A stretch of DNA of 64,000 bases from Streptomyces sp. TRM68416 (GCF_014596915.1 NZ_JACVWU010000002.1:310001-374000); one strand, 5' to 3'; shown: positions 19,419 to 28,551, numbered from the stretch's first letter. Numbers and translations: made by a program. Notes: generated by a model not told the origin, from the letters alone.

Positions 19419-20237
19419 TCAGACCGGGGGCCAGGGGATCGCGGGCCACTCGCCGCTCGGTTCGGGGTGGCGGCCCGAGGTGAGCAGGGCGTCGACACGC
19501 GCGCGTGTGGCGTCGATCTCCGCCGGGGTGATCAGGCCGGGCAGGGTGGTGGCGAGCTGGCCGTCCGGCTCCAGGGACTCCTTGAGGGCCTTGAGCACCT
19601 CGACGGCCTCGCCGGTCAGGGGCTCCCCCGCCCAGCCCCACAGCAGGGTGCGCAGCTTGTTCTCCACGTTGAAGGTGACCCCGTGGTCGATGCCGTACAG
19701 GCGCCCGTCGGGAGCCGGCAGCAGGTGGCCGCCCTTGCGGTCGGCGTTGTTGACCACGGCGTCGAGGACGGCGAGCCGCCGCAGCCGTTCGTCGTCGGCG
19801 TGCACCAGCAGGGCGGTGCGGCCCTCACCGACCTCGGCGAAGCCGATCGCCTTCCAGCCCGGCTCCGGTTCCTCGGCGTCCACCAGGGCGAGGAGTTCGG
19901 AGTCGGGGGCGGCGTCGATCCACAGCTGGCACATGCCCTCGCCGTACGGCCCGTCCCGCAGCACGGTGGGGGGTACCAGTCCCCAGCCGGTCGCCTCGGA
20001 GACGGCGTACGCGGCGACCTCGCGCCCGGCGAGGTTGCCGTCGGGGAAGTCCCACAGGGGCCGCTCCCCGGCGACCGGCTTGTAGATGCAGGACGCCTGC
20101 CGTCCCTCGTGGGTGACCGTGCACAGCAGCGCCGCGTTGGACGCCTCACGGATGCGTCCGCGTACGGTCAGCTCGCCCTCGGTGAGCAGGTCCACCGGGG
20201 TCACGCTCCGCGGCGGTATCCGTTCTGGCGCGGACAT
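19419..20237 (-). CDS. SCO1664-family PI3/PI4-kinase-like protein
   Basis: A 272-aa member of an actinobacterial family distantly related to phosphatidylinositol 3/4-kinases. An N-terminal nucleotide-binding half ([30 protein letters not shown]) is followed by a catalytic-loop-like [16 protein letters not shown] metal-binding IDHGVTFN takes the DFG-like position. The substrate is unknown; homologues sit next to mshC and a histidine phosphatase. The ATG at 20237 has GGAGGG. The start overlaps the upstream DUF3090 gene by 37 nt, so translation is likely coupled. Confidence 0.85.
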   Translation of the reverse strand: MSAPERIPPRSVTPVDLLTEGELTVRGRIREASNAALLCTVTHEGRQASCIYKPVAGERPLWDFPDGNLAGREVAAYAVSEATGWGLVPPTVLRDGPYGEGMCQLWIDAAPDSELLALVDAEEPEPGWKAIGFAEVGEGRTALLVHADDERLRRLAVLDAVVNNADRKGGHLLPAPDGRLYGIDHGVTFNVENKLRTLLWGWAGEPLTGEAVEVLKALKESLEPDGQLATTLPGLITPAEIDATRARVDALLTSGRHPEPSGEWPAIPWPPV

Positions 20238-20791
20238 ACGTGTCCCTCCGGGTCCAGGGGCAGGCTGCACAGCGGGCACGGCGGCCGCCCGGCGTTGACG
20301 ATGTCCAGGGCGCGCTTGGCGAAGGCCCGGGCCTGCGCGCCGGTGAGCCGGACCCGCAGCATCGGGGGGCCGTTCTCCTCGTCCTGCAGCAGCCGCTCCT
20401 CGGCCTCGGCGAGGTCCTCCTCGGACTCGGCGTCGAGCTCGACCAGCGCCTGCGCCTCGACGATCATGCGCTGCTCGTCGCCGTCCCAGGCCAGCGCCAT
20501 GGTGCCGACCCGGAACTCCTCCTCGATCGGCGTGTCGAGGGGCGCGGTGTCGGCGACCTCGGCGGGGGCCACGGCGGGCACGGCCGCGCTGCCGCCGCTG
20601 CGGCGCACGACCTCGTCCAGCAGTTCGTCCATGCGCTCGGCGAGCGCGGCCACCTGTGTCTTCTCCAGGGCCACGCTGGTCACCCGGGGGCCGGCGGAGG
20701 CCTGGAGAAAGAACGTACGGCGTCCGGGCAGTCCGACCGTGCCGGCCACGAAACGCTCCGGCGGGTCGTAGAGGAACACCTGACGGGACAC
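20201..20791 (-). CDS. DUF3090 family protein
   Basis: A 196-aa protein of unknown function found in actinobacteria beside the SCO1664-like kinase. The opening SRQVFLYDPPERFVAGTVG and the segment FFLQASAGPRVTSVALEK are family landmarks. The C-terminus has a CPLC...HVCP knuckle that could bind zinc. I choose GTG 20791, behind GGAGACAGGAC, over an upstream in-frame start that adds 19 residues without family character. It lies between the histidine phosphatase and the kinase-like gene on the same strand. Confidence 0.85.
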   Translation of the reverse strand: MSRQVFLYDPPERFVAGTVGLPGRRTFFLQASAGPRVTSVALEKTQVAALAERMDELLDEVVRRSGGSAAVPAVAPAEVADTAPLDTPIEEEFRVGTMALAWDGDEQRMIVEAQALVELDAESEEDLAEAEERLLQDEENGPPMLRVRLTGAQARAFAKRALDIVNAGRPPCPLCSLPLDPEGHVCPRQNGYRRGA

Positions 20792-20888
20792 GTCCTGTCT
20801 CCATGGGAATCGTGAGTACGTGCGTGTGTACGTGCCTATGTACGGCAACGCGCTTGTGCGGACCGCTTCACCCTACTGCGCCCGACGA

Positions 20889-21575
20889 TCACGGTGCGCC
20901 CGCACCGCCCCCGACCGGAGCGTCGCCGGCCGGCGGTTCCTCGCGCGGCGCCAGGGACGCGAAGTCACCGGTGTCGCCGAGGCGGACGAGAAACGGCCGC
21001 AGCCGGGTGTAGCGGATCGCGGTGATGGAACACGGTTCGACGGAGATCCGCTGGAAGAGGTCGAGATGAAGCCCGAGCGCGTCCGCGACGAGGGACTTGA
21101 TGATGTCCCCGTGCGAGCACATGAGGTACACGGCGTCGGCGCCGTGCTCGCGCTCCACGCGCGCGTTCCACTCGCGTACGGCCTCGGCCGCACGGGTCTG
21201 CATCGCCCGCATGGACTCGCCGCCGGGGAAGGCGGCGGCGGACGGGTGGGCCTGGACGACCTCCATCAAGGGCTCGTCGCCCAGTTCGGAGAGCTTGCGG
21301 CCGGACCAGTCTCCGTAGTCGCACTCCCCGATCCGGTCCTCGGTGCGGGGTTCGAGTTCCGGCCGGGCGTCGAGCAGGGGTCGGATCGTCTCCCGGCAGC
21401 GCTGCAACGGGCTGGTGACGACCTCGGAGATCGGCAGTCCGGCGAGGCGTCCGGGCAGCGCGGCGGCCTGGGCGGTCCCGCGCTCGTCGAGGGCGACGCC
21501 GGGCATCCGGCCGGCCAGCAGGCCCTCGGTGTTGGCGGTGGAGCGTCCGTGCCGGACCAGGATCAGCGTGGGCAT
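20889..21575 (-). CDS. Histidine phosphatase (phosphoglycerate-mutase-like)
   Basis: A 228-aa branch-2-like histidine phosphatase. The catalytic motif LVRHGRS has phospho-accepting His9. A second arginine lies in SPLQRCRET, the proton donor in GECDYGDWSGR, and a second histidine in MCSHGDII. Its substrate is unknown. It is the first gene of the run phosphatase-DUF3090-kinase-like-mshC, a recurrent actinobacterial cluster. The start at ATG 21575 lies 62 nt from the divergent corA-type gene. Confidence 0.88.
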   Translation of the reverse strand: MPTLILVRHGRSTANTEGLLAGRMPGVALDERGTAQAAALPGRLAGLPISEVVTSPLQRCRETIRPLLDARPELEPRTEDRIGECDYGDWSGRKLSELGDEPLMEVVQAHPSAAAFPGGESMRAMQTRAAEAVREWNARVEREHGADAVYLMCSHGDIIKSLVADALGLHLDLFQRISVEPCSITAIRYTRLRPFLVRLGDTGDFASLAPREEPPAGDAPVGGGAGAP

Positions 21576-21637
21576 GCGGCCCAGGGTAGGCGCACTCGGG
21601 GGTGCGCCGGCCGGGGGCGGACGGGAGAATACGCTCC

Positions 21638-22633
21638 GTGATCGTCGACTGCGCCATCTACCGTGACGGGCACCGCCGGGAGGGCCCCGAGGACCTCTCC
21701 GCCGCGCTCGGCGAGGCGCGCGCCTCGGGCGGGTTCGTCTGGATCGGGCTGCACCAGCCGTCCGAGCGGGAGTTCGACCTGGTCACCCAGGAGTTCGGCC
21801 TGCACCCGCTGGCCGTCGAGGACGCCCTCAAGGCCCATCAGCGGCCCAAGCTGGAGGTCTACGACGACTCGCTCTTCCTGGTCCTCAAGCCGGTCGTCTA
21901 CGAGCCACGGAGCGACGTGGTCTCCACGGGCGAGGTCATGATCTTCATCGGTGAGGCGTTCGTGGTCACCGTCCGCCATGGCGAGGGTTCCCCGCTGAAG
22001 GCCGTACGGCAGCGTCTGGAGCGGGAGCCGGAGCTGCTCGGCAAGGGGCCCACCTCGGTGCTCTACGCCGTCTCGGACGCGACCGTCGACCACTACCTGG
22101 AGGTGGCGACCGAACTGCAGACGGACCTGGAGGAGTTGGAGGCGGAGGTCTTCTCGCCGGACGGCGGGGGCTCCCGGCGGACCGCGTCCCGGATCTACGG
22201 CTTCAAGCGGCAGGTTCTGGAGTTCCGGCGGGCGACGGGACCGCTGGCGATGCCGCTCGCCCGGCTCTCCGGCACGGGCGTGTTCGGCGGCCCGGTGCCG
22301 TTCGTGGACGACCGGGCGCGGCCCTTCTTCCGGGACGTGAACGACCATCTCACGCGCGTGAACGAGTCCGTGGAGAGCCTGGACCGGCTGGTCTCCGACA
22401 TCCTCTCGGCGCATCTGGCGCAGATGAGCGTCCGGCAGAACGACGACATGCGGAAGATCTCCGCGTGGGCGGCCATGGCCGCGGTCCCCACGATGATCGC
22501 GGGGATCTACGGCATGAACTTCGACCACATGCCCGAGCTGCACTGGATGTGGTCGTATCCGGCCGTGATCGCGCTCATGGCCGCCCTGGAGGTGCTGCTG
22601 TACCGGCTGTTCAAGAGCCGGGGGTGGCTGTAG
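21638..22633 (+). CDS. corA: CorA-family magnesium/cobalt transporter
   Basis: A 331-aa CorA-type channel with a large N-terminal cytosolic domain, a long stalk helix, and two C-terminal TM segments. The signature YGMNF precedes the short periplasmic loop (MPELHW). I prefer GTG 21638 (VIVDCAIYRDG) with GGGAG upstream; a GTG at 21602 would add 12 residues. It converges with the ferritin-like gene with a 12-nt gap. Mg versus other divalent specificity is not resolved by sequence. Confidence 0.9.
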   Translation: MIVDCAIYRDGHRREGPEDLSAALGEARASGGFVWIGLHQPSEREFDLVTQEFGLHPLAVEDALKAHQRPKLEVYDDSLFLVLKPVVYEPRSDVVSTGEVMIFIGEAFVVTVRHGEGSPLKAVRQRLEREPELLGKGPTSVLYAVSDATVDHYLEVATELQTDLEELEAEVFSPDGGGSRRTASRIYGFKRQVLEFRRATGPLAMPLARLSGTGVFGGPVPFVDDRARPFFRDVNDHLTRVNESVESLDRLVSDILSAHLAQMSVRQNDDMRKISAWAAMAAVPTMIAGIYGMNFDHMPELHWMWSYPAVIALMAALEVLLYRLFKSRGWL

Positions 22634-22645
22634 GGCCGGGCGGGG

Positions 22646-23434
22646 TCAGGCGAGTTCGGGTGCCGAATTCGCCGGGCCGCCCAGGGCGTCGCGGCGCTCG
22701 GGCATCTTCAGTGACACCATGCGTCGCCAGCCCGCGGCGCGCTCCCAGACGTACACCGCGTGGATGCCCGCCGCGAGCGTCGCCGACTTCGCTCTCGGCC
22801 AGCCGAGGATGCGTCCCATGCGGGCCATGACCGCGAGGCTGACGTTCCGGTAGATGCGGATCTCGGCCAGGGCGCACTCCCGCAGGGTCTGCTGGATGGC
22901 GCGGCCGTGGCCGGCGCGGGCGAGGCGCAGCAGTTCCTCGTGGCAGTAGGCGAGGTGGTTGTCCTCGTCGTTGGAGATCATCCTGACCGCGCGGCCGAGG
23001 TCGGGATGGTCCGCGAAGTGCTTGCGCAGCAGCTCCATCTCCTCCGAGGCGCGCTGCTCGGTGACCCTGCTGTGGGCGAGGTAGGTGACGATGTCCTGCA
23101 CCGTCAGCGGCTCCTCGCCCTTGAGCTTCTCGTGGGCGAGGCCGATGCCGTGCTTCTCCAGCAGCATCGTGTAGTCGGTCTCGGGCGGGACGGGGACGGG
23201 TTCGAGGCCGCGCTTCTTCATCAGGGCGTTGAAGATCCGCCCGTGCTTGTCCTCGTCCGCCCCGTGACGGGTGATCTTGGGGGCGAGAGCGCGCTCGCTC
23301 TCGGGAACGAGCGCGGCGATACGGGCGTTCTCCCAGCCGCCCTGGGACTCCCCGCTCGCGGCGATGGAGCAGAACAGGGCGAAGGACTCGTCGTTGTCGA
23401 GGATCTCCTGGAACAGGCTCTTGGCCGAAAGCAT
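22646..23434 (-). CDS. Ferritin-like domain protein
   Basis: A 262-aa all-helical protein. The carboxylate/histidine pattern (HGADEDKHGRIF, EQRASEEMELL, DEDNHLAYCHEE, AEIRIYRN) fits a four-helix di-iron carboxylate fold. The enzymatic reaction is unknown. The start is ATG 23434 with AGAGG upstream. A GTG three codons earlier is possible but would overlap the ribosome site. The 215-nt stretch 23435-23648 upstream holds its promoter and no gene I can support. Confidence 0.78.
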   Translation of the reverse strand: MLSAKSLFQEILDNDESFALFCSIAASGESQGGWENARIAALVPESERALAPKITRHGADEDKHGRIFNALMKKRGLEPVPVPPETDYTMLLEKHGIGLAHEKLKGEEPLTVQDIVTYLAHSRVTEQRASEEMELLRKHFADHPDLGRAVRMISNDEDNHLAYCHEELLRLARAGHGRAIQQTLRECALAEIRIYRNVSLAVMARMGRILGWPRAKSATLAAGIHAVYVWERAAGWRRMVSLKMPERRDALGGPANSAPELA

Positions 23435-23648
23435 GGTGGGCACCTCTCTGCAGGATCCGCGAGGGACGAGTCAAATGCGGCGCGAGGGGTGCTGCAACAG
23501 TTGTGTCGGACAACTCCGCCAAAAGGAGGACCCGAACGGGGGCGCGGGGGCGTAACCGGGCGGCCTCACAGGCGTTGTTCTGCGTGACGGCCGTGGCGGG
23601 GAAGACCCCCGAGCCCCCACCACGGCCGCAGAGACCTTCCGCCGCCCG

Positions 23649-24704
23649 TTATGCCAGTCCGGCCCGCTCCAGGGCCTCGGTGCCGGCGCGCAGCGAGGCG
23701 AGGCGCTCGTCGAGGGTGAAGCCCGCGGGGGCGAGGGAGAGGGTGGTGACTCCCGCCTCGGCATAGGCCTTCATGCGGTCCGCGATGCGGTCGACCGAGC
23801 CGAGGAGGGTGGTGCTGTCGATCAGGTCGTGCGGGACGGCGGCCGCCGCACCCTGCTTGTCGCCGGAGAGGTACTTGGCCTGGATCTCGGCGGCTTCCTT
23901 CTCGTAGCCCATGCGCTGGGCGAGCTGGTTGTAGAAGTTCTGCTTGGGGCTGCCCATGCCGCCGACGTAGAGCGCGGTGTAGGGGCGGAAGGTGTCGGCG
24001 AGGGCGGCCACGTCCTTGTCGTCGCCGACGGCGAGGGGCACGGTCGGGCAGACGTCGAAGCCGTCGAGCGTCTTTCCGGCCTTCTCTCGGCCCGCGCGCA
24101 GGTACTTGATGGTGGTGTCCTCCAGGTGCTCGGCGGAGGGGAAGATCAGCAGCGCGCCGTCGGCGATCTCACCGGTCTGTTCGAGGTTCTTCGGGCCGAT
24201 CGCGGCGATGTACAGCGGGATGTGCTCGCGGGTGGGGTGCACGGTGAGCTTGATGGGCTTGCCGGGGCCGCCGGGGAGGGGGAGTGTCCAGTGCTCGCCG
24301 TCGTGGGTGAGGCGTTCGCGGGACATGGCCTTGCGGACGATCTCGACGTACTCGCGGGTGCGGGCGAGGGGCTTGTCGAACTTGATGCCGTACCAGCCCT
24401 CGGAGACCTGGGGTCCGGAGACGCCGAGGCCGAGGCGGAAGCGGCCGCCGGAGAGCGAGTCGAGGGTGGCGGCGGTCATCGCGGTCATCGCCGGCTGGCG
24501 GGCCGGGATCTGGAAGATGGCCGAGCCGACGTCGATGCGCTCGGTCTGGGCGGCGACCCAGCTGAGTACGGTGGCGGCGTCCGAGCCGTAGGCCTCGGCG
24601 GCCCAGCAGACGGCGTAGCCGAGCCGGTCGGCTTCCTGGGCCACGGCGAGGTTGTCCCCGTCCATTCCGGCGCCCCAGTAGCCGAGGTTGATCCCGAGCT
24701 GCAT
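23649..24704 (-). CDS. LLM-class F420-dependent oxidoreductase
   Basis: A 351-aa luciferase-like TIM-barrel protein. The N-terminal strand MQLGINLGYWGAG, the segment AEAYGSDAATVLSWVAAQT, and GRFRLGLGVSGPQVSEGWYG mark the actinobacterial F420-dependent group. The substrate is unknown. It is divergent from the aldo/keto reductase gene across 132 nt containing two copies of an operator-like palindrome, so the two are probably co-regulated. Confidence 0.9.
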   Translation of the reverse strand: MQLGINLGYWGAGMDGDNLAVAQEADRLGYAVCWAAEAYGSDAATVLSWVAAQTERIDVGSAIFQIPARQPAMTAMTAATLDSLSGGRFRLGLGVSGPQVSEGWYGIKFDKPLARTREYVEIVRKAMSRERLTHDGEHWTLPLPGGPGKPIKLTVHPTREHIPLYIAAIGPKNLEQTGEIADGALLIFPSAEHLEDTTIKYLRAGREKAGKTLDGFDVCPTVPLAVGDDKDVAALADTFRPYTALYVGGMGSPKQNFYNQLAQRMGYEKEAAEIQAKYLSGDKQGAAAAVPHDLIDSTTLLGSVDRIADRMKAYAEAGVTTLSLAPAGFTLDERLASLRAGTEALERAGLA

Positions 24705-24715
24705 GGCCGATCCCC

Positions 24716-24825
24716 TTACTGGTCAGTAACGTCCCTGTGTGCAGACCATAGCGCGCCGACGACGGCCCGTGCGGAGCGGGAACCGGTTATCCACAGGTAC
24801 CCACACGACAGGTTCTGGCCAGTAA
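24716..24825. promoter_or_regulatory. Divergent promoter region with two TTACTG-type operators
   Basis: TTACTGGTCAGTAA (24716-24729) is a 6-bp inverted repeat with a 2-nt centre, 12 nt from the oxidoreductase start. A second copy, TTCTGGCCAGTAA (24813-24825), lies 12 nt from the aldo/keto reductase start. Near-symmetric placement at both ends suggests one repressor covers both starts. No regulator gene is adjacent. Confidence 0.55.
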
Positions 24826-24836
24826 TCTCGGCGTCC

Positions 24837-25820
24837 ATGGAGCAGAGGCATCTCGGCCGTACCGGCCTTCGTGTGTCCCGTATCGGACTCGGCACGCTCA
24901 CCTGGGGCAGGGACACCGACGAGCACGACGCCGCGGACCTCTTGAAGACGTTCTGGGAAGCCGGGGGCACGCTCGTCGACACGGCCGACGTCTACGGTGA
25001 CGGGCAGGCCGAGTATCTGCTCGGACAGCTCATAGAAGGGCTCGTGCCGCGCCGGGACCTGGTCATCTCGACCAAGGCGGGCAGCGTGCCGGATCCGGAC
25101 CGCCGGTTCGACGGCTCCCGCGGGCATCTGCTGGCTGCGCTGGACGCCTCGCTCGCCCGGCTCGGCACGGACTACGTGGATGTGTGGCACGTCCACGCCT
25201 TCGACCCGGACACCCCGCTGGAGGAGACCCTCCAGGCGCTCGACCTTGCGGTCAGCAGCGGCCGCGCCCGCTATGCCGGTGTCTCCAACTTCTGCGGCTG
25301 GCAGCTCGCCAAGGCGGCGACCTGGCAGTTGGCGGCGCCGGGGGCGCGCACCCGGCTGGCGAGCACGCAGCTGGAGTACTCGCTGCTCCAGCGCGGTGTC
25401 GAGCGGGAGGTGCTGCCTGCCGCGCTCGACCTCGGCATCGGGCTGCTGCCCTCATCGCCGCTCGGCCGCGGCGTCCTCACCGGCAAGTACCGGGACGCCA
25501 CACCGCCCGACTCCCGCGGTGCCTCCGAGCATCTCGCGCCCTTCGTCGCGCCCTACCTCGACGACACGGCCGGCAGGATCGTGGACGCCGTGCAGACCGC
25601 GGCGGACGGGCTTGCGGTGACCCCGCTCCAGGTGGCCCTCGCCTGGGTGCGCGACCGGCCCGGGGTGACCGCGCCCGTGGTCGGCGCGCGCAACGCGCAG
25701 CAGCTCACGGCGGCATTGTCAGTGGAGACGCTTAGTCTTCCTGACGAGATCTGCCGGGCGCTGGACGATGTGTCGGCGCCCGTGCACCGCTATCCCGATC
25801 ACGACTGGAGCACGCTGTGA
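24837..25820 (+). CDS. Aldo/keto reductase
   Basis: A 327-aa TIM-barrel oxidoreductase. The catalytic tetrad is visible as Asp in LVDTADVYG with the Tyr in the same motif, Lys in VISTKAG and His in VDVWHVHAFD. The NADP-binding C-terminal pattern is LPSSPLGRGVLTGKYR and VVGARNAQQL. The substrate is unknown. The ATG at 24837 is just after the second operator copy, so the mRNA leader must be very short. Its stop overlaps the next gene's GTG by 4 nt. Confidence 0.9.
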   Translation: MEQRHLGRTGLRVSRIGLGTLTWGRDTDEHDAADLLKTFWEAGGTLVDTADVYGDGQAEYLLGQLIEGLVPRRDLVISTKAGSVPDPDRRFDGSRGHLLAALDASLARLGTDYVDVWHVHAFDPDTPLEETLQALDLAVSSGRARYAGVSNFCGWQLAKAATWQLAAPGARTRLASTQLEYSLLQRGVEREVLPAALDLGIGLLPSSPLGRGVLTGKYRDATPPDSRGASEHLAPFVAPYLDDTAGRIVDAVQTAADGLAVTPLQVALAWVRDRPGVTAPVVGARNAQQLTAALSVETLSLPDEICRALDDVSAPVHRYPDHDWSTL

Positions 25821-28489
25821 GCACGGAGCCCGACCACACGGAGGACACCGAGCCGCGACCGCCGGCCGCTGCCGACGGTGACACCGCCGGGGGCGGCGGG
25901 TCCGAGCCCAAGGTCGAACCCGAAGGCGACGGCGCGCCCCGCACACCCGAGGCCGACGCCGACGGCACGGACCGGACGCCCGACGCCCGCGCAGCCGGAA
26001 CCGACAGCACGAGCACCGCCCCGGACGCCGGCAGCACCGACACGGCCCGAACGGCAGCCGACGCGGGAAGCAACGCGGGCGAGGCGGCCGGGACTGACGG
26101 GGGCCGGGACGCCGAGGCCGACAGCACGGGCACCGCCCCGGACGCCGGCAGCACGGACACGGCCCGAACGGCAGCCGACGCGGGAAGCAACGCACCCGAG
26201 GCAGCCGGGACTGACGGGGGCCGGGACGCCGAAGCCGACAGCACAGGCACCGCCCCGGACGCCAGCAGCACGGACACGGCCCGGGCGAGCGCAGTCGACG
26301 AAGACCACGTGGCCCGGCCGACCGGCGGCGACCGTGTGGACGTAGCGGCCGGGTCTGGCGGCGGACAGGCCGTCGGGGCCGACGGCGTCGGTGCGGTGCC
26401 GGATGCCGGGAGCGAAGGGACGGGCCGGGTGGCCCAGCCCGACGGAAGCGACGGCGCAGGGGCGGGACAGGAGGACGCGGGCGGCGGGGCCCAGTTGTCC
26501 GAGGCCGAGGCCGAGCTTGCCGCGCAGCGGGTGGAGCGGGAGCGGATCGCGCGGCGGAAGGCCGAGAAGAAGAGCCCCGTCGAGGCCGGCGCCAAGCTCA
26601 GTGGCACGGCTGCCGATCTGCTGGCCGCCGTTCGGGCCGTGGAGAGCGGTGCGAAGCCCGCGGCCACCGTCTTCAGCGAGCCCCCCGCGCCGCGGCGGCC
26701 CGCTCCGGAGCCGGTGCGCCGGGCGCAGCCCGTGGCGGTCGACGCTCCCCCGGCCCCCGCGCCGGAGGCCGTCGAGGGCGTGCGGCGCGTGCTGGTCGAG
26801 GGGGGCGCTCCCGACACCCTCGCGTCGCAGGTCGCCGCCGCTCTCGGAGAGGGCGCCGAGGACCGGCTGCGGTCCGATCCCTGGCAGTTGCTGCGGGTCG
26901 GCGGCGTGCGGCCCGAGCAGGCCGACGGGTTCGCGCGGGCGCTGCTCGGGGCGGAGTGCCGGCCGGACGACGAGCGGCGCGGGCGGGCCGTCACCGGCTG
27001 GCTGTTGGAGCAGGCCGCCGTCGCCGGGCACACCGCGCTGGAGATGCCGACACTCACCGCGGCGCTCCAGCGGCAGGGCGTGCCGGATCCGGACGCGGCC
27101 GTGCAGAGCGCGATCGCCGAGGGCGAGGCGCTGGTCTTCCAGGACGCCCTGGACGGCGCCCCGGCCGAGGCGGACGGGGAGGAGGACGAGGACGAGGCGC
27201 GCCCGGTGCGGATCCTCGTCGGGCTCGAACGGTACGCCCTCGCCGAGGAGAGCCTCGCCGACGGCCTGGGCCGGCTCGTCAACTCGGTGCCCAAGCAGGA
27301 CGGTTCGGCGGAGCAGTGGGAGGCCGCCGCTGCCGCGGCCGAGGGTTCCGCCGCTGACCTGATCCGCGCCGTCGCGGGGCACGGGCTGGTCCTGCACACC
27401 GGTGGGGCCGCCGCCCTGGCCGAACCGGCGGCGCTGCTGCGCGCGGCCGACGGTCTCGGCGTACGCGCCTGGGCCGCCGCCCACGGCCCGCTGGGCCGGG
27501 ACCGGTGCGCGGCGCTCGTCGGGGACGGCCCGGGCGTGGCCACCGTGAGCGGACTCCTGTCCGGCGCCGAGGGGCCCGGGCGGGACGCCGACGGAGCGCT
27601 GGACCTCGACCTCCTCGTCGTGCTCGACGCGCCCCAGCTCGACGTCGAGACGGGGGCGCTGCTCGCGGAGTCGCTGCCGGACGGGGCCCGGCTGGTGCTG
27701 TCCGGGGACCCGGGCGTGCTGTGGTCGGCGGGCCCGGGGCGGGTGTTCGCGGACCTGCTGGCGGCGCGGGTCTGCCCGCAGGTCGCCTCCCGGCGGCCGG
27801 ACCCCGGTCCGCTGGGCGAGCTGGTCTCCGGGGTCGGCATCGGCGAGCTGACCCAGGTCGAGGCCCCCGGCAAGGAGGTCGTGATCGTGCCCGTGCGGGA
27901 CGCGGGCGAGGCCGTGCACCGGACCGTGCAGCTCGTCGCGGACTCGGTGCCCCGGGCGATCGGGGTGCCGGCCGAGGAGACGCAGGTGATCACTCCAGGG
28001 CACGGCGGTGCGGCCGGCACCCGTGCGCTGAACGCGGCGCTGAAGGAGCGGCTCAACCCGGGGCCCGGCCGGTTCGGCGGCTTCGACCCCGGCGACCGGG
28101 TCGCCTACTCCCCCGCGCCGGGACGCACGGTGCCCGGCCGGGTGGTGAAGGCCGACGCCGACGGGCTGCACCTGTCGTGTGCGGGCGCCTCCGTCGTCGT
28201 ACCGAAGGAGCGGGTGGAGCGGACCGTGCGGCACGGCTGGGCGCTCACCGCGCACCAGGCCGTGGGCGGCCGGTGGCCCGCGGTGGTGGTCGTGCTCCCC
28301 GGGGACGCGGCGGCGGCGCTCAGCAGACCGTGGGTGTACACGGCGTTCGGGCGGGCCGAGCGGCATCTGTCCGTGGTGCACGGCGTGGAACAGGCGCTGG
28401 CCAGGGCCGTGGCCGAGGTCCCGGCCAAGCCGCGCACGACCCGCCTGCCGGCCCTGCTCGCCCCGCAGGTGCCCGCCACCGCCCAGTAG
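25817..28489 (+). CDS. Helix-hairpin-helix protein with degenerate RecD2-like helicase core
   Basis: An 890-aa protein. Residues 1-220 are acidic and repetitive (39-aa units). Residues ~310-440 contain helix-hairpin-helix and winged-helix-like sequence (DPWQLLRVGGVRPEQADGFA) as in RecD2. The C-terminal half follows RecD2 order: a motif I position (VLHTGGAAALAEPA), a Walker-B-like LLVVLDAPQLD, a motif III-like LSGDPGVLWSAGPG, and a motif V-like WALTAHQAVGGRWPAVVVV. The Walker A Gly-Lys-Thr is missing, so ATP hydrolysis is unlikely. GTG 25817 overlaps the reductase stop (GTGA). Its role is unknown. Confidence 0.8.
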   Translation: MSTEPDHTEDTEPRPPAAADGDTAGGGGSEPKVEPEGDGAPRTPEADADGTDRTPDARAAGTDSTSTAPDAGSTDTARTAADAGSNAGEAAGTDGGRDAEADSTGTAPDAGSTDTARTAADAGSNAPEAAGTDGGRDAEADSTGTAPDASSTDTARASAVDEDHVARPTGGDRVDVAAGSGGGQAVGADGVGAVPDAGSEGTGRVAQPDGSDGAGAGQEDAGGGAQLSEAEAELAAQRVERERIARRKAEKKSPVEAGAKLSGTAADLLAAVRAVESGAKPAATVFSEPPAPRRPAPEPVRRAQPVAVDAPPAPAPEAVEGVRRVLVEGGAPDTLASQVAAALGEGAEDRLRSDPWQLLRVGGVRPEQADGFARALLGAECRPDDERRGRAVTGWLLEQAAVAGHTALEMPTLTAALQRQGVPDPDAAVQSAIAEGEALVFQDALDGAPAEADGEEDEDEARPVRILVGLERYALAEESLADGLGRLVNSVPKQDGSAEQWEAAAAAAEGSAADLIRAVAGHGLVLHTGGAAALAEPAALLRAADGLGVRAWAAAHGPLGRDRCAALVGDGPGVATVSGLLSGAEGPGRDADGALDLDLLVVLDAPQLDVETGALLAESLPDGARLVLSGDPGVLWSAGPGRVFADLLAARVCPQVASRRPDPGPLGELVSGVGIGELTQVEAPGKEVVIVPVRDAGEAVHRTVQLVADSVPRAIGVPAEETQVITPGHGGAAGTRALNAALKERLNPGPGRFGGFDPGDRVAYSPAPGRTVPGRVVKADADGLHLSCAGASVVVPKERVERTVRHGWALTAHQAVGGRWPAVVVVLPGDAAAALSRPWVYTAFGRAERHLSVVHGVEQALARAVAEVPAKPRTTRLPALLAPQVPATAQ
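26003..26282 (+). repeat. 117-bp in-frame tandem repeat (39-aa unit, two full copies plus a partial)
   Basis: Units begin at 26003, 26120 and 26237 with GACAGCAC and are nearly identical at DNA level. They encode Asp/Ala/Thr/Gly-rich 39-residue blocks with TAPDAGSTDTARTAADAG. The third is truncated. High DNA identity implies recent expansion. Confidence 0.85.
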
Positions 28490-28509
28490 CGCGCGGTAGC
28501 GGATACGAC

Positions 28510-28551
28510 GAGGGCGGCGGACCGGAGTGTCTGCTCCGGTCCGCCGCCCTC
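28510..28551. terminator. Bidirectional terminator, perfect 18-bp stem
   Basis: Arms 28510-28527 (GAGGGCGGCGGACCGGAG) and 28534-28551 are perfectly complementary with loop TGTCTG. It lies between converging genes. Confidence 0.88.
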
